Assembly: GCA_001898485.1 (NCBI GenBank)
Contig: MKTY01000019.1
Coordinates: forward strand, 1-64,000
Length of the DNA stretch: 64,000 bases
Reading direction: 5' to 3'
Source: Sphingobacteriales bacterium 46-32
GTDB taxonomy: Bacteria > Bacteroidota > Bacteroidia > Chitinophagales > Chitinophagaceae
The notes under the pieces are model-generated. The model saw nothing but the letters and a program-made list of their open reading frames with translations, did not search any database and was not told the DNA's origin. The position numbers and the translations under genes were made by a program. Below are positions 1 through 7,942 of the stretch, piece after piece (the stretch's first letter is position 1; every line of letters starts with the position of its first letter).

Positions 1-45
1 ACTGTACTTCTCCTCAGGAGTAAAGTGTCGTCTTTGTTTTGCCAT
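1..45 (-). CDS. Partial transposase, IS3 OrfA-like N-terminus
   Basis: Only 15 codons are in the window, reading MAKQRRHFTPEEKYS. The basic start followed by an R-R-x-F-T-x-E-x-K motif is the usual opening of the helix-turn-helix OrfA protein of IS3-family elements, which binds the inverted repeats and is joined to the OrfB integrase by frameshifting. The start codon lies just inside the presumed inverted repeat ending at 112, as expected for a first gene of an IS. The product continues beyond the left edge, so integrity cannot be judged. Confidence 0.55.
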   Translation of the reverse strand, partial: MAKQRRHFTPEEKYS

Positions 46-112
46 GATTCCTAAATTTACTGTGACTAAATTGATTAACAATTTTTGTCCAGTCTTCTAG
101 GGGGCTAAGACA
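1..112 (-). mobile_element. Terminal part of an IS3-family (IS150-like) insertion sequence
   Basis: Read on the minus strand from position 112, the sequence begins TGTCTTAGCCCCCTAG and continues with TGGACA about 10 bases later. This TG...CCCC...TGGACA layout is that of IS150-group terminal inverted repeats. It is followed, after about 60 bases, by a start codon at 45 that opens a transposase-like reading frame running off the window. The other end and any target duplication lie outside, so family and boundary are inferred from one end only. Confidence 0.6.
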
Positions 113-211
113 ATTGAAGAAATCAGAGGTTAAAAGCATCTCAGTTGCAACGAGACAGGTTAATAGTAAAAGTTGTTACGTCTCGACAATAGAAAATAAC
201 AGATTACCACC

Positions 212-2464
212 ATGAACCAAATTGCATCAATAGATTATAAAAAGGTTTTTTCTAAACTTAGCCATATAAAGGCCCTTTCGCATGACGACAAGTTTGATCA
301 AATTGTTCAGAATGTCATTATGCTTGCGCTCAACCAAGGTGGGGGCAGTAAGCTAAAAACGGAAGCAGATGTGGCCAATAAAATAGTAGAGATATATGGT
401 ATTTCTATAAGACTTCAGATAATTCAATCAAATATTGATAAGCTGATTGCATTAGGCGATATTGCAAAAGACCGAGTCACAAAGCATTACTCTATTTCCA
501 TAGCCGCTTCCGCTAAAATTAATAGACGGCTAGAAGATGCAAATAATCTTGAGGCAAGAGTAAAGGAAAAATGGTTTGAGGAATTGAAGTTAATAATTGA
601 AAACCTTGATGATACTAAACTAAGTGAATTTTGGAATTGTTTAAAATCTTATTTGTCATATGTCTTTGAGCAACACGGTATACAAACGTTACAATTATTA
701 AATCCAAATGCTCAAATAAACGAAGATGATCAAAAAGGGTTATCCTCTATTGTTGATAAGGTTATTAAAGAAAATGTTTGCTCATTTTCAAAAGAGGAGT
801 TAGCCATCGCCATAAATCAATTTATTATTAAGGCTGATGAGACAAGGACAAGTTATACTTCACAGCTTGCTGATGCGACATTCACAAGTTTCGCGTTAAC
901 ATCAGATGCCGAAATTGTAAATTTTTTAAACACTAGATATAATAATTTAAAACTATTTCTAGATACAAATTTTATATTTGGAATACTAGATTTGCATAAA
1001 AACTCTGAGGATGCCTCAGCTAGAGAAATAATAGATGAGGTTAAAAAGAATCGCCTTCCATTCAAACTGTATTATCACCCTGAGACATTAGCTGAATTTA
1101 AAAGGGCGTTTGATGTAAAGGCTCTCCATATAAGGGCATCAAAATGGACAAGAGAATCGAGTCGTCTTGCAATTGCTATAGATGGACTCAGCCCCCTGGA
1201 AGAATTATTTCATAAAGAGAACTTGGAAAACGAGATCGATCCGACAATTTTTTTGGATAAATATAACCATGTTGATTTATTATTAAAAGATTTTGGACTT
1301 CATGAGTATCAGCCATATGAAACTACCGATTTAGAGCATGGTGAGATTGAATCTAATATCGGAGATTATCAGCAATTTTATGAAGCAACTCCGAATAGGA
1401 AGCCAAAATCTTATGCTGGTTTTAAACATGACATAGTTGTGTTGAGGGAAGTGAGATCATTAAATCCTCGAAAAACAAAATTTCTGGAAAGCAATGCGTT
1501 TTTTATTAGTTCGGATTTTGTGTTGGCGAAATTTGAAAAGGTATATTTTAAAAAACACTGGGAAATTAATTATGTAGTCAGTCCAAGTGTATTTTTACAG
1601 CTTATTCGACCGTTCATTCAAAACGATTATACTTCTAACAAAAGGTTCATTGATACATTTTCAATTCCCGATTTCCGTTCGTTTGAAATTGATTATTCTA
1701 CAACACGCTCAAAAACATTGCAGATACTAAACGATAACTATCATGATACTTCGTTTGAGACAAAAGTAAAAATATTGAGGGACCAAGTTTTACTGGAAAA
1801 GCTGGAAAAGGTCAATGAGAGTCACGAGAGTCAAATCCAGATAATAGAAAATCAAATAGCTCTTGAGAACAAATTGCTTTCTCAACAAAAGCTACAAGTA
1901 GAGGAAAGTATAAAACTAATTTCGAAGGAAAATGAAACTATTCAACAGGAAAAAATACAAGCTAAGTACGAAGTCGCTGAAAAACAAGATGAGATATTAA
2001 GGCTTAAGCAAAATCATGAAGAGGAAAGCAAAAAACAAAAAATTGAGTTTAATAGAAAACTAGTTTTACAACTTAACAAATCAATTGATGCTGCAGAAAA
2101 GTCACATATTCCCTTGCAAGAGGTTATCGATGACAAAATGAAAACACATATTTTCCTTTTAGCTCTTATTCCGGTAATTTTTTATTCCATAATCTTTTTC
2201 TTGATATATAAACTTACGTGGGATGTAATGGAACCATTTACTTATGCTATTTCAATCTTATTTTTGATAGCTGGATACTTATATTTCGCAATTAAAGGAG
2301 CAGACTTTGATCCAAGGCATTACTTTCGTTCTAAAAAAGTAAAAATAAAATCTACTGTTTACAAAAATTTCAATTTTGATGAATCGGAATTAACGAATCA
2401 AAGAGCCAAGGTGGCTGAACTTTTAAAGGAAATAAAAGAACTTGAACCAGGTCTGGAAGAATAA
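212..2464 (+). CDS. Predicted membrane-anchored PIN-like nuclease with coiled coil
   Basis: I do not recognise a named family for the whole 750-residue protein. Residues 1-245 are mostly helical. Residues 248-460 look like a PIN-like domain: a hydrophobic strand followed by LFLDTN (D251), an acidic residue in TLAEF (E295), then D407 in KHD and D435 in ISSD, matching the spaced acidic set of PIN ribonucleases. Residues about 525-640 are a Glu/Lys/Gln-rich coiled coil. Two hydrophobic segments follow (about 646-668 and 676-694), then a charged tail. This suggests a large cytoplasmic part tethered to the inner membrane. The gene is clearly AT-richer than its neighbours (about one third G+C in a hand-counted line) and lies 100 bp from an IS end, which suggests horizontal acquisition. 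RNA cleavage and a role in defence are inference; the acidic residues and membrane segments are seen directly. Confidence 0.6.
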   Translation: MNQIASIDYKKVFSKLSHIKALSHDDKFDQIVQNVIMLALNQGGGSKLKTEADVANKIVEIYGISIRLQIIQSNIDKLIALGDIAKDRVTKHYSISIAASAKINRRLEDANNLEARVKEKWFEELKLIIENLDDTKLSEFWNCLKSYLSYVFEQHGIQTLQLLNPNAQINEDDQKGLSSIVDKVIKENVCSFSKEELAIAINQFIIKADETRTSYTSQLADATFTSFALTSDAEIVNFLNTRYNNLKLFLDTNFIFGILDLHKNSEDASAREIIDEVKKNRLPFKLYYHPETLAEFKRAFDVKALHIRASKWTRESSRLAIAIDGLSPLEELFHKENLENEIDPTIFLDKYNHVDLLLKDFGLHEYQPYETTDLEHGEIESNIGDYQQFYEATPNRKPKSYAGFKHDIVVLREVRSLNPRKTKFLESNAFFISSDFVLAKFEKVYFKKHWEINYVVSPSVFLQLIRPFIQNDYTSNKRFIDTFSIPDFRSFEIDYSTTRSKTLQILNDNYHDTSFETKVKILRDQVLLEKLEKVNESHESQIQIIENQIALENKLLSQQKLQVEESIKLISKENETIQQEKIQAKYEVAEKQDEILRLKQNHEEESKKQKIEFNRKLVLQLNKSIDAAEKSHIPLQEVIDDKMKTHIFLLALIPVIFYSIIFFLIYKLTWDVMEPFTYAISILFLIAGYLYFAIKGADFDPRHYFRSKKVKIKSTVYKNFNFDESELTNQRAKVAELLKEIKELEPGLEE

Positions 2465-2667
2465 GCTTGAGATTCTCGCATAACTACAATTCAAGAAAAT
2501 CCGAGTAAATCCTAATCTGTAACTATTTTCTTTTGAAATATGCATGAGTTGCGTATGTCAAAATTCTGTATCGGGAAGTGAGGATACCTGCTCAACATTC
2601 TTCCAATTTGCGCAGGATAAAGGTACCCGTTTAGAATCCCTCCGGGATAAAATCAGCAAGCTATTAG
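2465..2667. other. Intergenic stretch without a recognisable gene
   Basis: About 200 bases between the PIN-like gene and the hip operators. Base composition changes here from the AT-rich style of the upstream gene to the more balanced style of the rest of the window, so a boundary of the acquired segment probably lies in or near it. I see no gene, terminator hairpin or repeat that I can support. Confidence 0.5.
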
Positions 2668-2728
2668 TATACCCGATCGGGTGTAATATCAACGGAATTT
2701 AATCGTTTTATACCCGAAAGGGTATAAA
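2668..2728 (+). promoter_or_regulatory. Two operator palindromes upstream of hipB-like gene
   Basis: Two similar palindromes precede the antitoxin-type gene: TATACCCGATCGGGTGTA (2668-2685), and a second with perfect 9-bp arms TTTATACCC (2707-2715) and GGGTATAAA (2720-2728) around GAAA. Their centres are 41 bp apart, close to four helical turns, so bound dimers would lie on the same DNA face. The second abuts the start codon at 2729. HipB proteins repress their own operons through inverted repeats of this layout (family knowledge), so these are the likely autoregulatory sites. Confidence 0.75.
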
Positions 2729-3166
2729 ATGGATCAGTCAAACCACATATCGCATTTTGTAAAATTTATCCGCAGCAAGTACCGGATGACCCAGAAACAG
2801 CTCGCCGAAAAAGCGGGGGTGGGACTTCGTTTTATCCGGGACCTGGAACAGGGTAAGGAAACACTCCGGATGGATAAAGTGAACCAGGTGCTGGCGCTTT
2901 TTGGCTACCGGGTTACACCAGGCACAAGCAAAAGAAAGGATCAGTGGGAGATCATCATGAACCACATGAACCGTAATGTGCAGGTCTATCTGAGAGATAA
3001 AACCGTATTGGTCGGTTTCTTGCTCGATTATAAAATGGAGGAAGAGGTAGTGAAATCATGGCGGTTTGTATCCAGCAACAATGCGTTGCGCTACAGGGAT
3101 ACCAAAGATGAATCACTCGTACAGGAAATAAGCGATGCGGATGTTATTGATGTAGAAAATATTTGA
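2729..3166 (+). CDS. hipB: HipB-like XRE-family antitoxin/repressor
   Basis: The 145-residue protein has an XRE helix-turn-helix at about residues 10-62 (KYRMTQKQLAEKAGVGLRF and a following recognition helix), then a C-terminal extension of about 75 residues (VQVYLRDKTVLVGFLLDY...) that resembles the short beta-rich extensions of HipB-type antitoxins in Bacteroidota. It would bind the two palindromes directly upstream and repress the operon, and in an intact system would also restrain the kinase toxin. The next reading frame starts 1 base after its stop, so the genes are translationally close. The gene looks intact although both downstream partners are broken, so today it may only repress a defunct operon. 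Confidence 0.75.
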   Translation: MDQSNHISHFVKFIRSKYRMTQKQLAEKAGVGLRFIRDLEQGKETLRMDKVNQVLALFGYRVTPGTSKRKDQWEIIMNHMNRNVQVYLRDKTVLVGFLLDYKMEEEVVKSWRFVSSNNALRYRDTKDESLVQEISDADVIDVENI

Positions 3167-3167
3167 G

Positions 3168-3496
3168 ATGCGAAGAGAAAGTACTGTATTATTCAGGGGA
3201 ACGAAAGCCGGAACGGTTTGGCAGGATGAAGACGGTTACGGGTTCGTCTACGATCCCGGATACCTGCAATCGGCAAAAGAGCCGGTCAGTTTCACGTTGC
3301 CCTTGCGTGAACAGGCATACCTTTCAAAACGATGCTCCCGTTTTTTGACGGGCTTATTCCGGAAGGATGGCTATTAGACATTACGGTAAAGAACTGGAAA
3401 CTCGACCCCAAAGACAGGATGCAGCTTTTATTAACGGTATGCCGCGATTGTATTGGAGCGGTAAGTATTGAATCAGAAAATCAAATGCAGGAATGA
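3168..3496 (+). pseudogene. hipS: hipS-like HipA N-terminal domain gene, frameshifted
   Basis: The first 55 or so codons from the ATG at 3168 read as the N-terminal subdomain of HipA, ending ...SFTLPLREQAYLSKR. That frame then stops at 3377. Shifting by one base at about 3333-3336 restores the family motif MLPFFDGLIPEGWLLD and a continuous frame (...NWKLDPKDRMQLLL...CIGAVSIE...) to a TGA at 3494-3496. Together they make about 108 residues, the usual size of the separate HipS subunit in HipBST systems. A single-base deletion explains it. The restored frame overlaps the next start codon as ATGA, the normal coupled arrangement. As written, the protein would be truncated and altered. Confidence 0.75.
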
Positions 3497-3708
3497 ATCA
3501 ACCCAGGTGCCTATATTGTTATCATCCATTACCGGATCATGCCGGAGATTTTCATGCCGTGTGCAGTAAAAGATTCTTCGGTACAGAGACACCGCCAGCC
3601 ACGCCATATTTTTATGTCGGTTTTATAATAAGGTGCAAATATTTTTTCAACGTCTTCAGCAGACGGATGATGGCCGGTATGCATTTTTCAAAAATAAGCT
3701 ATAGATAG
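3493..3708 (+). pseudogene. hipT: hipT-like kinase toxin remnant, truncated
   Basis: The 71-codon frame opens MNQPRCLYCYHPLPDHAGDF followed by HAVCSKRFFGT and PPATPY. This Cys-rich opening (CxxC, later FH..CS..FFGT) is typical of the small HipA/HipT kinases of Bacteroidota, where it precedes about 270 residues of the Ser/Thr kinase domain. Here similarity ends at about residue 37 and the remaining codons look unrelated, so the ATP-binding and catalytic parts are missing. A deletion joining the 5-prime end of hipT to foreign or downstream DNA is the simplest reading. The remnant cannot be an active kinase. Confidence 0.7.
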
Positions 3709-3737
3709 ATTTACATTTTGGGAGATATCAGGGAAGG

Positions 3738-3793
3738 TGTAACATGACCTGTTACATTCCCGGACAATAACTGTACGGTTTCGGACAGTTATT
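3738..3793 (+). promoter_or_regulatory. Two inverted repeats upstream of the FtsX permease gene
   Basis: The first repeat is TGTAACA-TGACC-TGTTACA (3738-3756), with perfect 7-bp arms. The second has perfect 9-bp arms, AATAACTGT (3766-3774) and ACAGTTATT (3785-3793), with a partly symmetric CGG...CGG spacer. They lie 100-150 bp before the permease start and about 50-100 bp before a sigma54-like promoter, where an activator or repressor dimer would bind. No cognate regulator is encoded next to them. Confidence 0.5.
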
Positions 3794-3839
3794 TAAAAGG
3801 GGGGCTTATAAAATAAAGGTATACAATTATTTATATAAA

Positions 3840-3855
3840 TGGCATAGTGGTTGAC
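3840..3855 (+). promoter_or_regulatory. Candidate sigma54-type promoter
   Basis: TGGCATAGTGGTTGAC resembles the -24/-12 promoter (TGGCAC, five bases, TTGC) with GG at 3841-3842 and TTGA at 3851-3854 at the correct spacing. The -12 dinucleotide is GA rather than the canonical GC, which weakens the call. It lies 37 bp before the permease start codon at 3892 and downstream of two inverted repeats that could hold an enhancer-binding protein. Confidence 0.4.
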
Positions 3856-3891
3856 CCGCCAAGGCACTCATCCCTACATTAACTATTCGGC

Positions 3892-6273
3892 ATGCTAAGG
3901 AAATATTTCAAAACCGCGTGGCGCAGCTTATGGAAGAATAAGCTTTTTGCTGTTGTAAATATTGTTGGTTTATCAGTAGGCTTTGCCAGCATTATTGCTT
4001 TACTGGCCGGCGTGTATATGTATTACACTACAGATGATCTTCAGCAGCACAAGGAAAATTTATATTATTTAAAGTCTGTTGATCCTAAAGAAGCCTCCAA
4101 CGGCAGCCTGCTTACTACATTTCCTTTGTTGTATGAAATTGAGAAATCCTGCCCTGAAGTAACGGCCGCTACGCATATTCAGCAATGGTATGATCCCTGG
4201 CTCAAGAACGGCGATAAGGAAGTGCAGGAAACCACTTATTTCGTTGATGAAGATTTTTTAAAAGTGTTTACGCTGCCGCTGAAATATGGAAATGCCCAAA
4301 CCATTTTTAAAAATAAATATGATGTGCTGTTGTCCGATAAAATAGCTACACAGCTATTTGGGAGTATAGATCCTGTTGGTAAAATAATTACGGCAGATGA
4401 CTCGTTGCAAGTTACAGTGGCAGGTGTGCTGAAACCCCTTCCTTCCAATTCTTCCATTAAAGGAGATGTGTTTTTAACCACTGCGTTCTTACAATACTCC
4501 TTTCCCGGGTTTGCAGATGACGCTAACTGGTACAACCGGTTCGCGCTAAATTTTTTGCGGCTTCGGGATCATGCGAACATTCCTTTACTGGAAAAAAAGA
4601 TAGCCGGTATTGTTGCTACCCATTATGATAAACAAGCGGGACCGGCAACCATTGTAGCTGTACCTTTTTCAACATTCAAGAACGAAAATGGCGCGCTCGT
4701 GCAAACCATTGTGAAAGGCTCTATAGCCACGGCCTGTTTTATACTGCTCGTCATCGTGTTTAATTTAATAAACCTTAATGCGGCTTCTATGTACACCCGC
4801 GCTAAAGAAGTAGCTGTCCGTAAGATAATAGGCGGCGGCAGGTTACAGATATTTTCGCAATTCTGCCTGGAGAACGGGTTTATGTTTTTTATTGCACTGG
4901 TTATGGCTTCACTATTGTTCGTGAATGTATTAATGCCTCAGTTGAACGCTATTTATAAAAGCCAGTTCACTGAATTGGCGTTGAGCATACATGACCTTCC
5001 TGTAATACTTGGTTTTATTTTTTTGAGTTTGCTTATGGTCACTGCTGCCGGTAGTTTGCCCGCGCTTAAACTTATTGGGTTGCCAGTGGCAAATGGTGTA
5101 AAAGGTCAATTATCCAACAAGGTTAAAAACGGCGTTTACCTGCGTAATGTTTTTATTGTTTTGCAGTTCACCCTTGCGGTGGTCTTTATATGCGTCACCA
5201 TGATACTCAACCGGCAAATCCATTATATGCAGCGCGCTTCGCTTGGTTATGATAAAGAGAATACCCTGGTCGTAAGTCTTGATATGGGATTTAAAGATAC
5301 GAAAGACTCCACCCATTTGATCACCTTGCTCAGCGATCTTAAGCATAGTCCCTATGTAAAAAGTTTTACCACCAGCCAGTCCATACCCACCAGTTATGAA
5401 AGCAATTATGATACGTATGTTGATCCCTCAACAGGTAAAGAAGTAAGCATGCGTTATTCTACGATGAGTGCAGGTTATACAAGCACCTACTCCATCCCTG
5501 TAATTAATGGCAGGGATTTTAATGACGATTTATCGGCAACAGAAGGCGGTTCCGTAATGATCAATAAAAAAGCCATGAACAGTTTGGGATGGAAAGATAT
5601 AACCGGCAAACAACTGGTATCTAAAGCTGGTGGCGAGCCGGTGAATGTGGTGGGTGTGATGGCTGATTTCCATTATCAGCATCTGCAATATGGAATCGAG
5701 CCTCTGATGCATACTTATGCAAAGCCCGGGTTGTATTATTCCAACCTGAGTATAAAGACAGATCCAAAACGTGCAGGTGAGGTGTTGCAGCAAATTGAAA
5801 CGGCGTTCAAACAAATGGGCAGCAGGAGACCCTTTAAATATAGTTATATGAGCGATCTGGTAGATCAGCAATACGACTTATTGAATGGTATTTTGCGTAT
5901 CACGAACTTTGTGGCTTTTCTTACCATCATTATTTCCTGTATGGGTATGTTCGCCTTAGTATCACTATATGCAAAACAAAGGGTAAAGGAAATAGGCGTT
6001 CGCAAGGTATTGGGCGCTAAGGTAGGTTCAATAGTCATTTTGCTGTCAAAAGATTTTGTATTATTTGTGCTTATTGCCTGTGCCATTGCAACACCCATTG
6101 CTTTGTGGATGATGGATAGCTGGCTGCAAAGCTTTACCTATCGGGTAAGGATGGAGTGGTGGATATTTGCATCAGCAGCCTTTATTGCTGTCACTATTGC
6201 CATGATCACGGTGGGTATTCAAACTGTTAAGGCGGCAGTGGCCAACCCGGTGAAGTCGTTACGCGCCCAATAA
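3892..6273 (+). CDS. FtsX-type ABC transporter permease (MacB-like)
   Basis: The 793-residue inner-membrane protein has the double FtsX layout of Bacteroidota exporter permeases. TM1 is at about 18-42, followed by a periplasmic MacB-type domain to about 270. Three membrane segments (about 275-297, 330-347, 370-392) form the first FtsX core, then come TM at about 418-438, a second periplasmic domain, and three last segments (about 672-694, 717-740, 757-776). Both cores carry the coupling motif K-E-V/I-x-V-R-K (AKEVAVRKIIGG at 304, VKEIGVRKVLGA at 698). Such proteins work with a separate ATPase, not encoded here, in mechanotransmission or export of peptides or lipoproteins; the substrate is unknown. 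The upstream sigma54-like promoter and inverted repeats suggest regulated expression. It lies between two decayed toxin-type loci but looks intact and chromosomal. Confidence 0.9.
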   Translation: MLRKYFKTAWRSLWKNKLFAVVNIVGLSVGFASIIALLAGVYMYYTTDDLQQHKENLYYLKSVDPKEASNGSLLTTFPLLYEIEKSCPEVTAATHIQQWYDPWLKNGDKEVQETTYFVDEDFLKVFTLPLKYGNAQTIFKNKYDVLLSDKIATQLFGSIDPVGKIITADDSLQVTVAGVLKPLPSNSSIKGDVFLTTAFLQYSFPGFADDANWYNRFALNFLRLRDHANIPLLEKKIAGIVATHYDKQAGPATIVAVPFSTFKNENGALVQTIVKGSIATACFILLVIVFNLINLNAASMYTRAKEVAVRKIIGGGRLQIFSQFCLENGFMFFIALVMASLLFVNVLMPQLNAIYKSQFTELALSIHDLPVILGFIFLSLLMVTAAGSLPALKLIGLPVANGVKGQLSNKVKNGVYLRNVFIVLQFTLAVVFICVTMILNRQIHYMQRASLGYDKENTLVVSLDMGFKDTKDSTHLITLLSDLKHSPYVKSFTTSQSIPTSYESNYDTYVDPSTGKEVSMRYSTMSAGYTSTYSIPVINGRDFNDDLSATEGGSVMINKKAMNSLGWKDITGKQLVSKAGGEPVNVVGVMADFHYQHLQYGIEPLMHTYAKPGLYYSNLSIKTDPKRAGEVLQQIETAFKQMGSRRPFKYSYMSDLVDQQYDLLNGILRITNFVAFLTIIISCMGMFALVSLYAKQRVKEIGVRKVLGAKVGSIVILLSKDFVLFVLIACAIATPIALWMMDSWLQSFTYRVRMEWWIFASAAFIAVTIAMITVGIQTVKAAVANPVKSLRAQ

Positions 6274-6384
6274 TTACTATTTTAAAGAAACGGATGTAGG
6301 AACTGCCCGGGTTGTTTCTGCGGCCTGGCGGGGAGCAGTACTATCTATATTATATCCCCGTCCCTCTTAAATAACATTATCATC

Positions 6385-6392
6385 TATCTTTG
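6385..6392 (+). promoter_or_regulatory. Bacteroidota -7 promoter element
   Basis: TATCTTTG fits the Bacteroidota -7 consensus TAnnTTTG and lies 26 bp before the start at 6419. I could not identify a convincing -33 TTG partner. Confidence 0.35.
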
Positions 6393-6418
6393 ACGCTTCC
6401 ATAAAACCGGATTGGACA

Positions 6419-6856
6419 ATGAATGTTGAACTGGTTAACAAGATAAAAAGGATCACGATAATTGCGCTTGCATCGGATGATGAACTCATGGAGACTATTG
6501 TACTCAAAGGCGGAAACGCCATTGATCTTGTGTACAGAAAATCATCTGGTACACTTTCCCGGGCCTCCTTTGACCTGGATTTTTCAGTAGAGGATGAGTT
6601 TTTCCAGGACGAGCAGGCAATCAGCCAGCGTATACAGAAAACACTGGAGAAAACCTTTCTGGAGTATGATTATGTGGTTATTGATTACAAATTTCAGAAC
6701 AGACCCAAAAAAGCGAACGAGGTCGCTGCAGATTTCTGGGGAGGATATCTGGTTACCTTCAAGGTGTTGGAAAGGGCTCAATACGAACAGGTGAAAGGTA
6801 ATGTTGATGATGAGAGAAGGAGGGCCATCCCCTTGTTGTGCTTAGTCTTTGACTAA
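6419..6856 (+). pseudogene. AbiEii/AbiGii-like nucleotidyltransferase toxin, C-terminally truncated
   Basis: The 145-codon frame carries the start of the AbiEii nucleotidyltransferase fold: VLKGGNAIDL (K30-G31-G32) and, after a beta-strand, SFDLDFSV with the D52-x-D54 metal-binding pair. These toxins transfer nucleotides, for example to tRNA, in type IV toxin-antitoxin and phage-abortive systems (family knowledge). Family members are usually about twice this length. Here the frame keeps similarity to ...DERRRAIP and then enters a perfect palindrome that supplies six unrelated codons and the stop. No AbiEi-type antitoxin gene precedes it. Truncation by rearrangement is the best reading, and activity is unlikely since the C-terminal half is missing. 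Confidence 0.7.
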
Positions 6857-6868
6857 GCACAACAAGGG
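6830..6868. repeat. Perfect 18-bp-arm palindrome with TTT loop
   Basis: The left arm CCCTTGTTGTGCTTAGTC (6830-6847) and the right arm (6851-6868) are exact reverse complements, separated only by TTT. The repeat starts within the codon at which the AbiEii-like frame loses family similarity and it contains that frame's stop codon. It has no following T-tract on the plus strand, so it is a poor classical terminator. It could be a fold-back rearrangement junction, a subterminal hairpin of a transposon remnant, or a factor-binding hairpin. Confidence 0.85.
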
Positions 6869-6966
6869 ATCAAATAAAAGAACCAGGCACTTCCTTGTGC
6901 CAGTATAGTGTACTACATCAGTCTCCAATAAAGCACCCGGTAAAAGGACTTCTTTGAGCAGCTAAT

Positions 6967-7494
6967 TTATCTCGCGCCCAGGTATACAAGGGTTAAATCA
7001 AATGTGGCCCGGTGCCCTGTTATTCCTGTTTCATCCATAAAGAATTTGACCCGGATATTCCTGGTTGCCGGATCGATCGAATTAACACCGGTAGGATCAA
7101 GAACCGCGGAACGCCCGGTGGAGGAAGGCTGACCATAATAATTGGTAACGGAAGTGACTTTGTTGGTAGCGGCATCGAAATTCATGATCAATCCAAATTT
7201 TGAGTAATAGGTTGCATTTGTTATACCAGCCCCCGTATTTCCTATAACAATACCCGGAAACGTAAGCGTATTTGAAACCAGGCTATCCGAAGTAGGACTG
7301 CTGGTTTGCAGCGTATACTCATAAGTGTTATTCATCCATCCAAAAGCCGGGTTAGAATGATCTGTCATTGTACCTTCAATCCGGTAACGGGCATCCCATT
7401 GGTTACGGGTTCCCGAAGGAGCCGGATCATCCTTCTTCTTTTTACAGGCTCCGACAAGTACAAGTACACCGGCAAATAAGATAAGATTACGCAT
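6967..7494 (-). CDS. Small lipoprotein of unknown function
   Basis: The 175-residue protein starts with a lipoprotein signal, MRNLILFAGVLVLVGAC, with the lipobox Cys at 17 followed by KKKKDD, the usual anchor region of Bacteroidota lipoproteins. The rest is a Thr/Asn/Ser-rich beta-type domain with no motif I recognise. It is probably attached to the outer or inner membrane facing the periplasm. It is the first gene of the exported-protein region and points away from the serine hydrolase, from which a 448-bp gap separates it. No partner is suggested by context. Confidence 0.7.
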   Translation of the reverse strand: MRNLILFAGVLVLVGACKKKKDDPAPSGTRNQWDARYRIEGTMTDHSNPAFGWMNNTYEYTLQTSSPTSDSLVSNTLTFPGIVIGNTGAGITNATYYSKFGLIMNFDAATNKVTSVTNYYGQPSSTGRSAVLDPTGVNSIDPATRNIRVKFFMDETGITGHRATFDLTLVYLGAR

Positions 7495-7942
7495 GATTAA
7501 GGTTTTAGCGTGTGAATGGGACTGTTACTACATCACATCGATCCGTTATGTAAAAGGTCATCAGCCGCCGTCCTGTTTATTTTTCTCTGCCTTTCAGCCT
7601 CCTTAAAAGAAGACCATCAGGCGCTTGCCACTAATACTCTTTTTGTATTAGCTAGCTTCTGCATGCGGAGGAGCGTTAGTCTAGGCTTTGAATTATCACT
7701 GCTGAAAGGGGAATTGCAGCCATGTATTATGCCCTGCTACACGATTCTTATGGAAGGGGAATCCCTTTTAGCATGTACCTGAAGGCATTCTCAGAAGAGA
7801 TGCAACGGCGTGGGGAGTTGTTGAAGACTTATACTATAGATAGCCCGCCTGGTTCCAGGCTATACCGGAAGCGGTCAGAAATGGAGGTTTCGATACAAAA
7901 AATTAGTCTGGCTCACAAAGATGCAGTTGCCGGACGCTTACG
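7495..7942. other. 448-bp gap with a doubtful orphan reading frame
   Basis: No convincing gene lies here. A plus-strand frame opens at 7722 (MYYALLHDSYGRGIPFSMYL...) after a purine-rich GAAAGGGG stretch and reads about 75 codons before entering the antisense strand of the hydrolase gene. Its first part, rich in charged helix-forming residues (AFSEEMQRRGELLK), does not look random, so it could be a fragment of a lost gene, but I recognise no family. I found no clear terminator or operator. Confidence 0.35.

Noticed and set aside
3493-3708. An intact HipT kinase
   Set aside because: Only the first 37 codons resemble the family and no ATP-binding or catalytic motif follows.
6830-6868. Terminator reading of the palindrome after the AbiEii-like gene
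   Set aside because: There is no T-tract after either arm and the palindrome lies inside the reading frame, so a rearrangement or mobile hairpin fits better.
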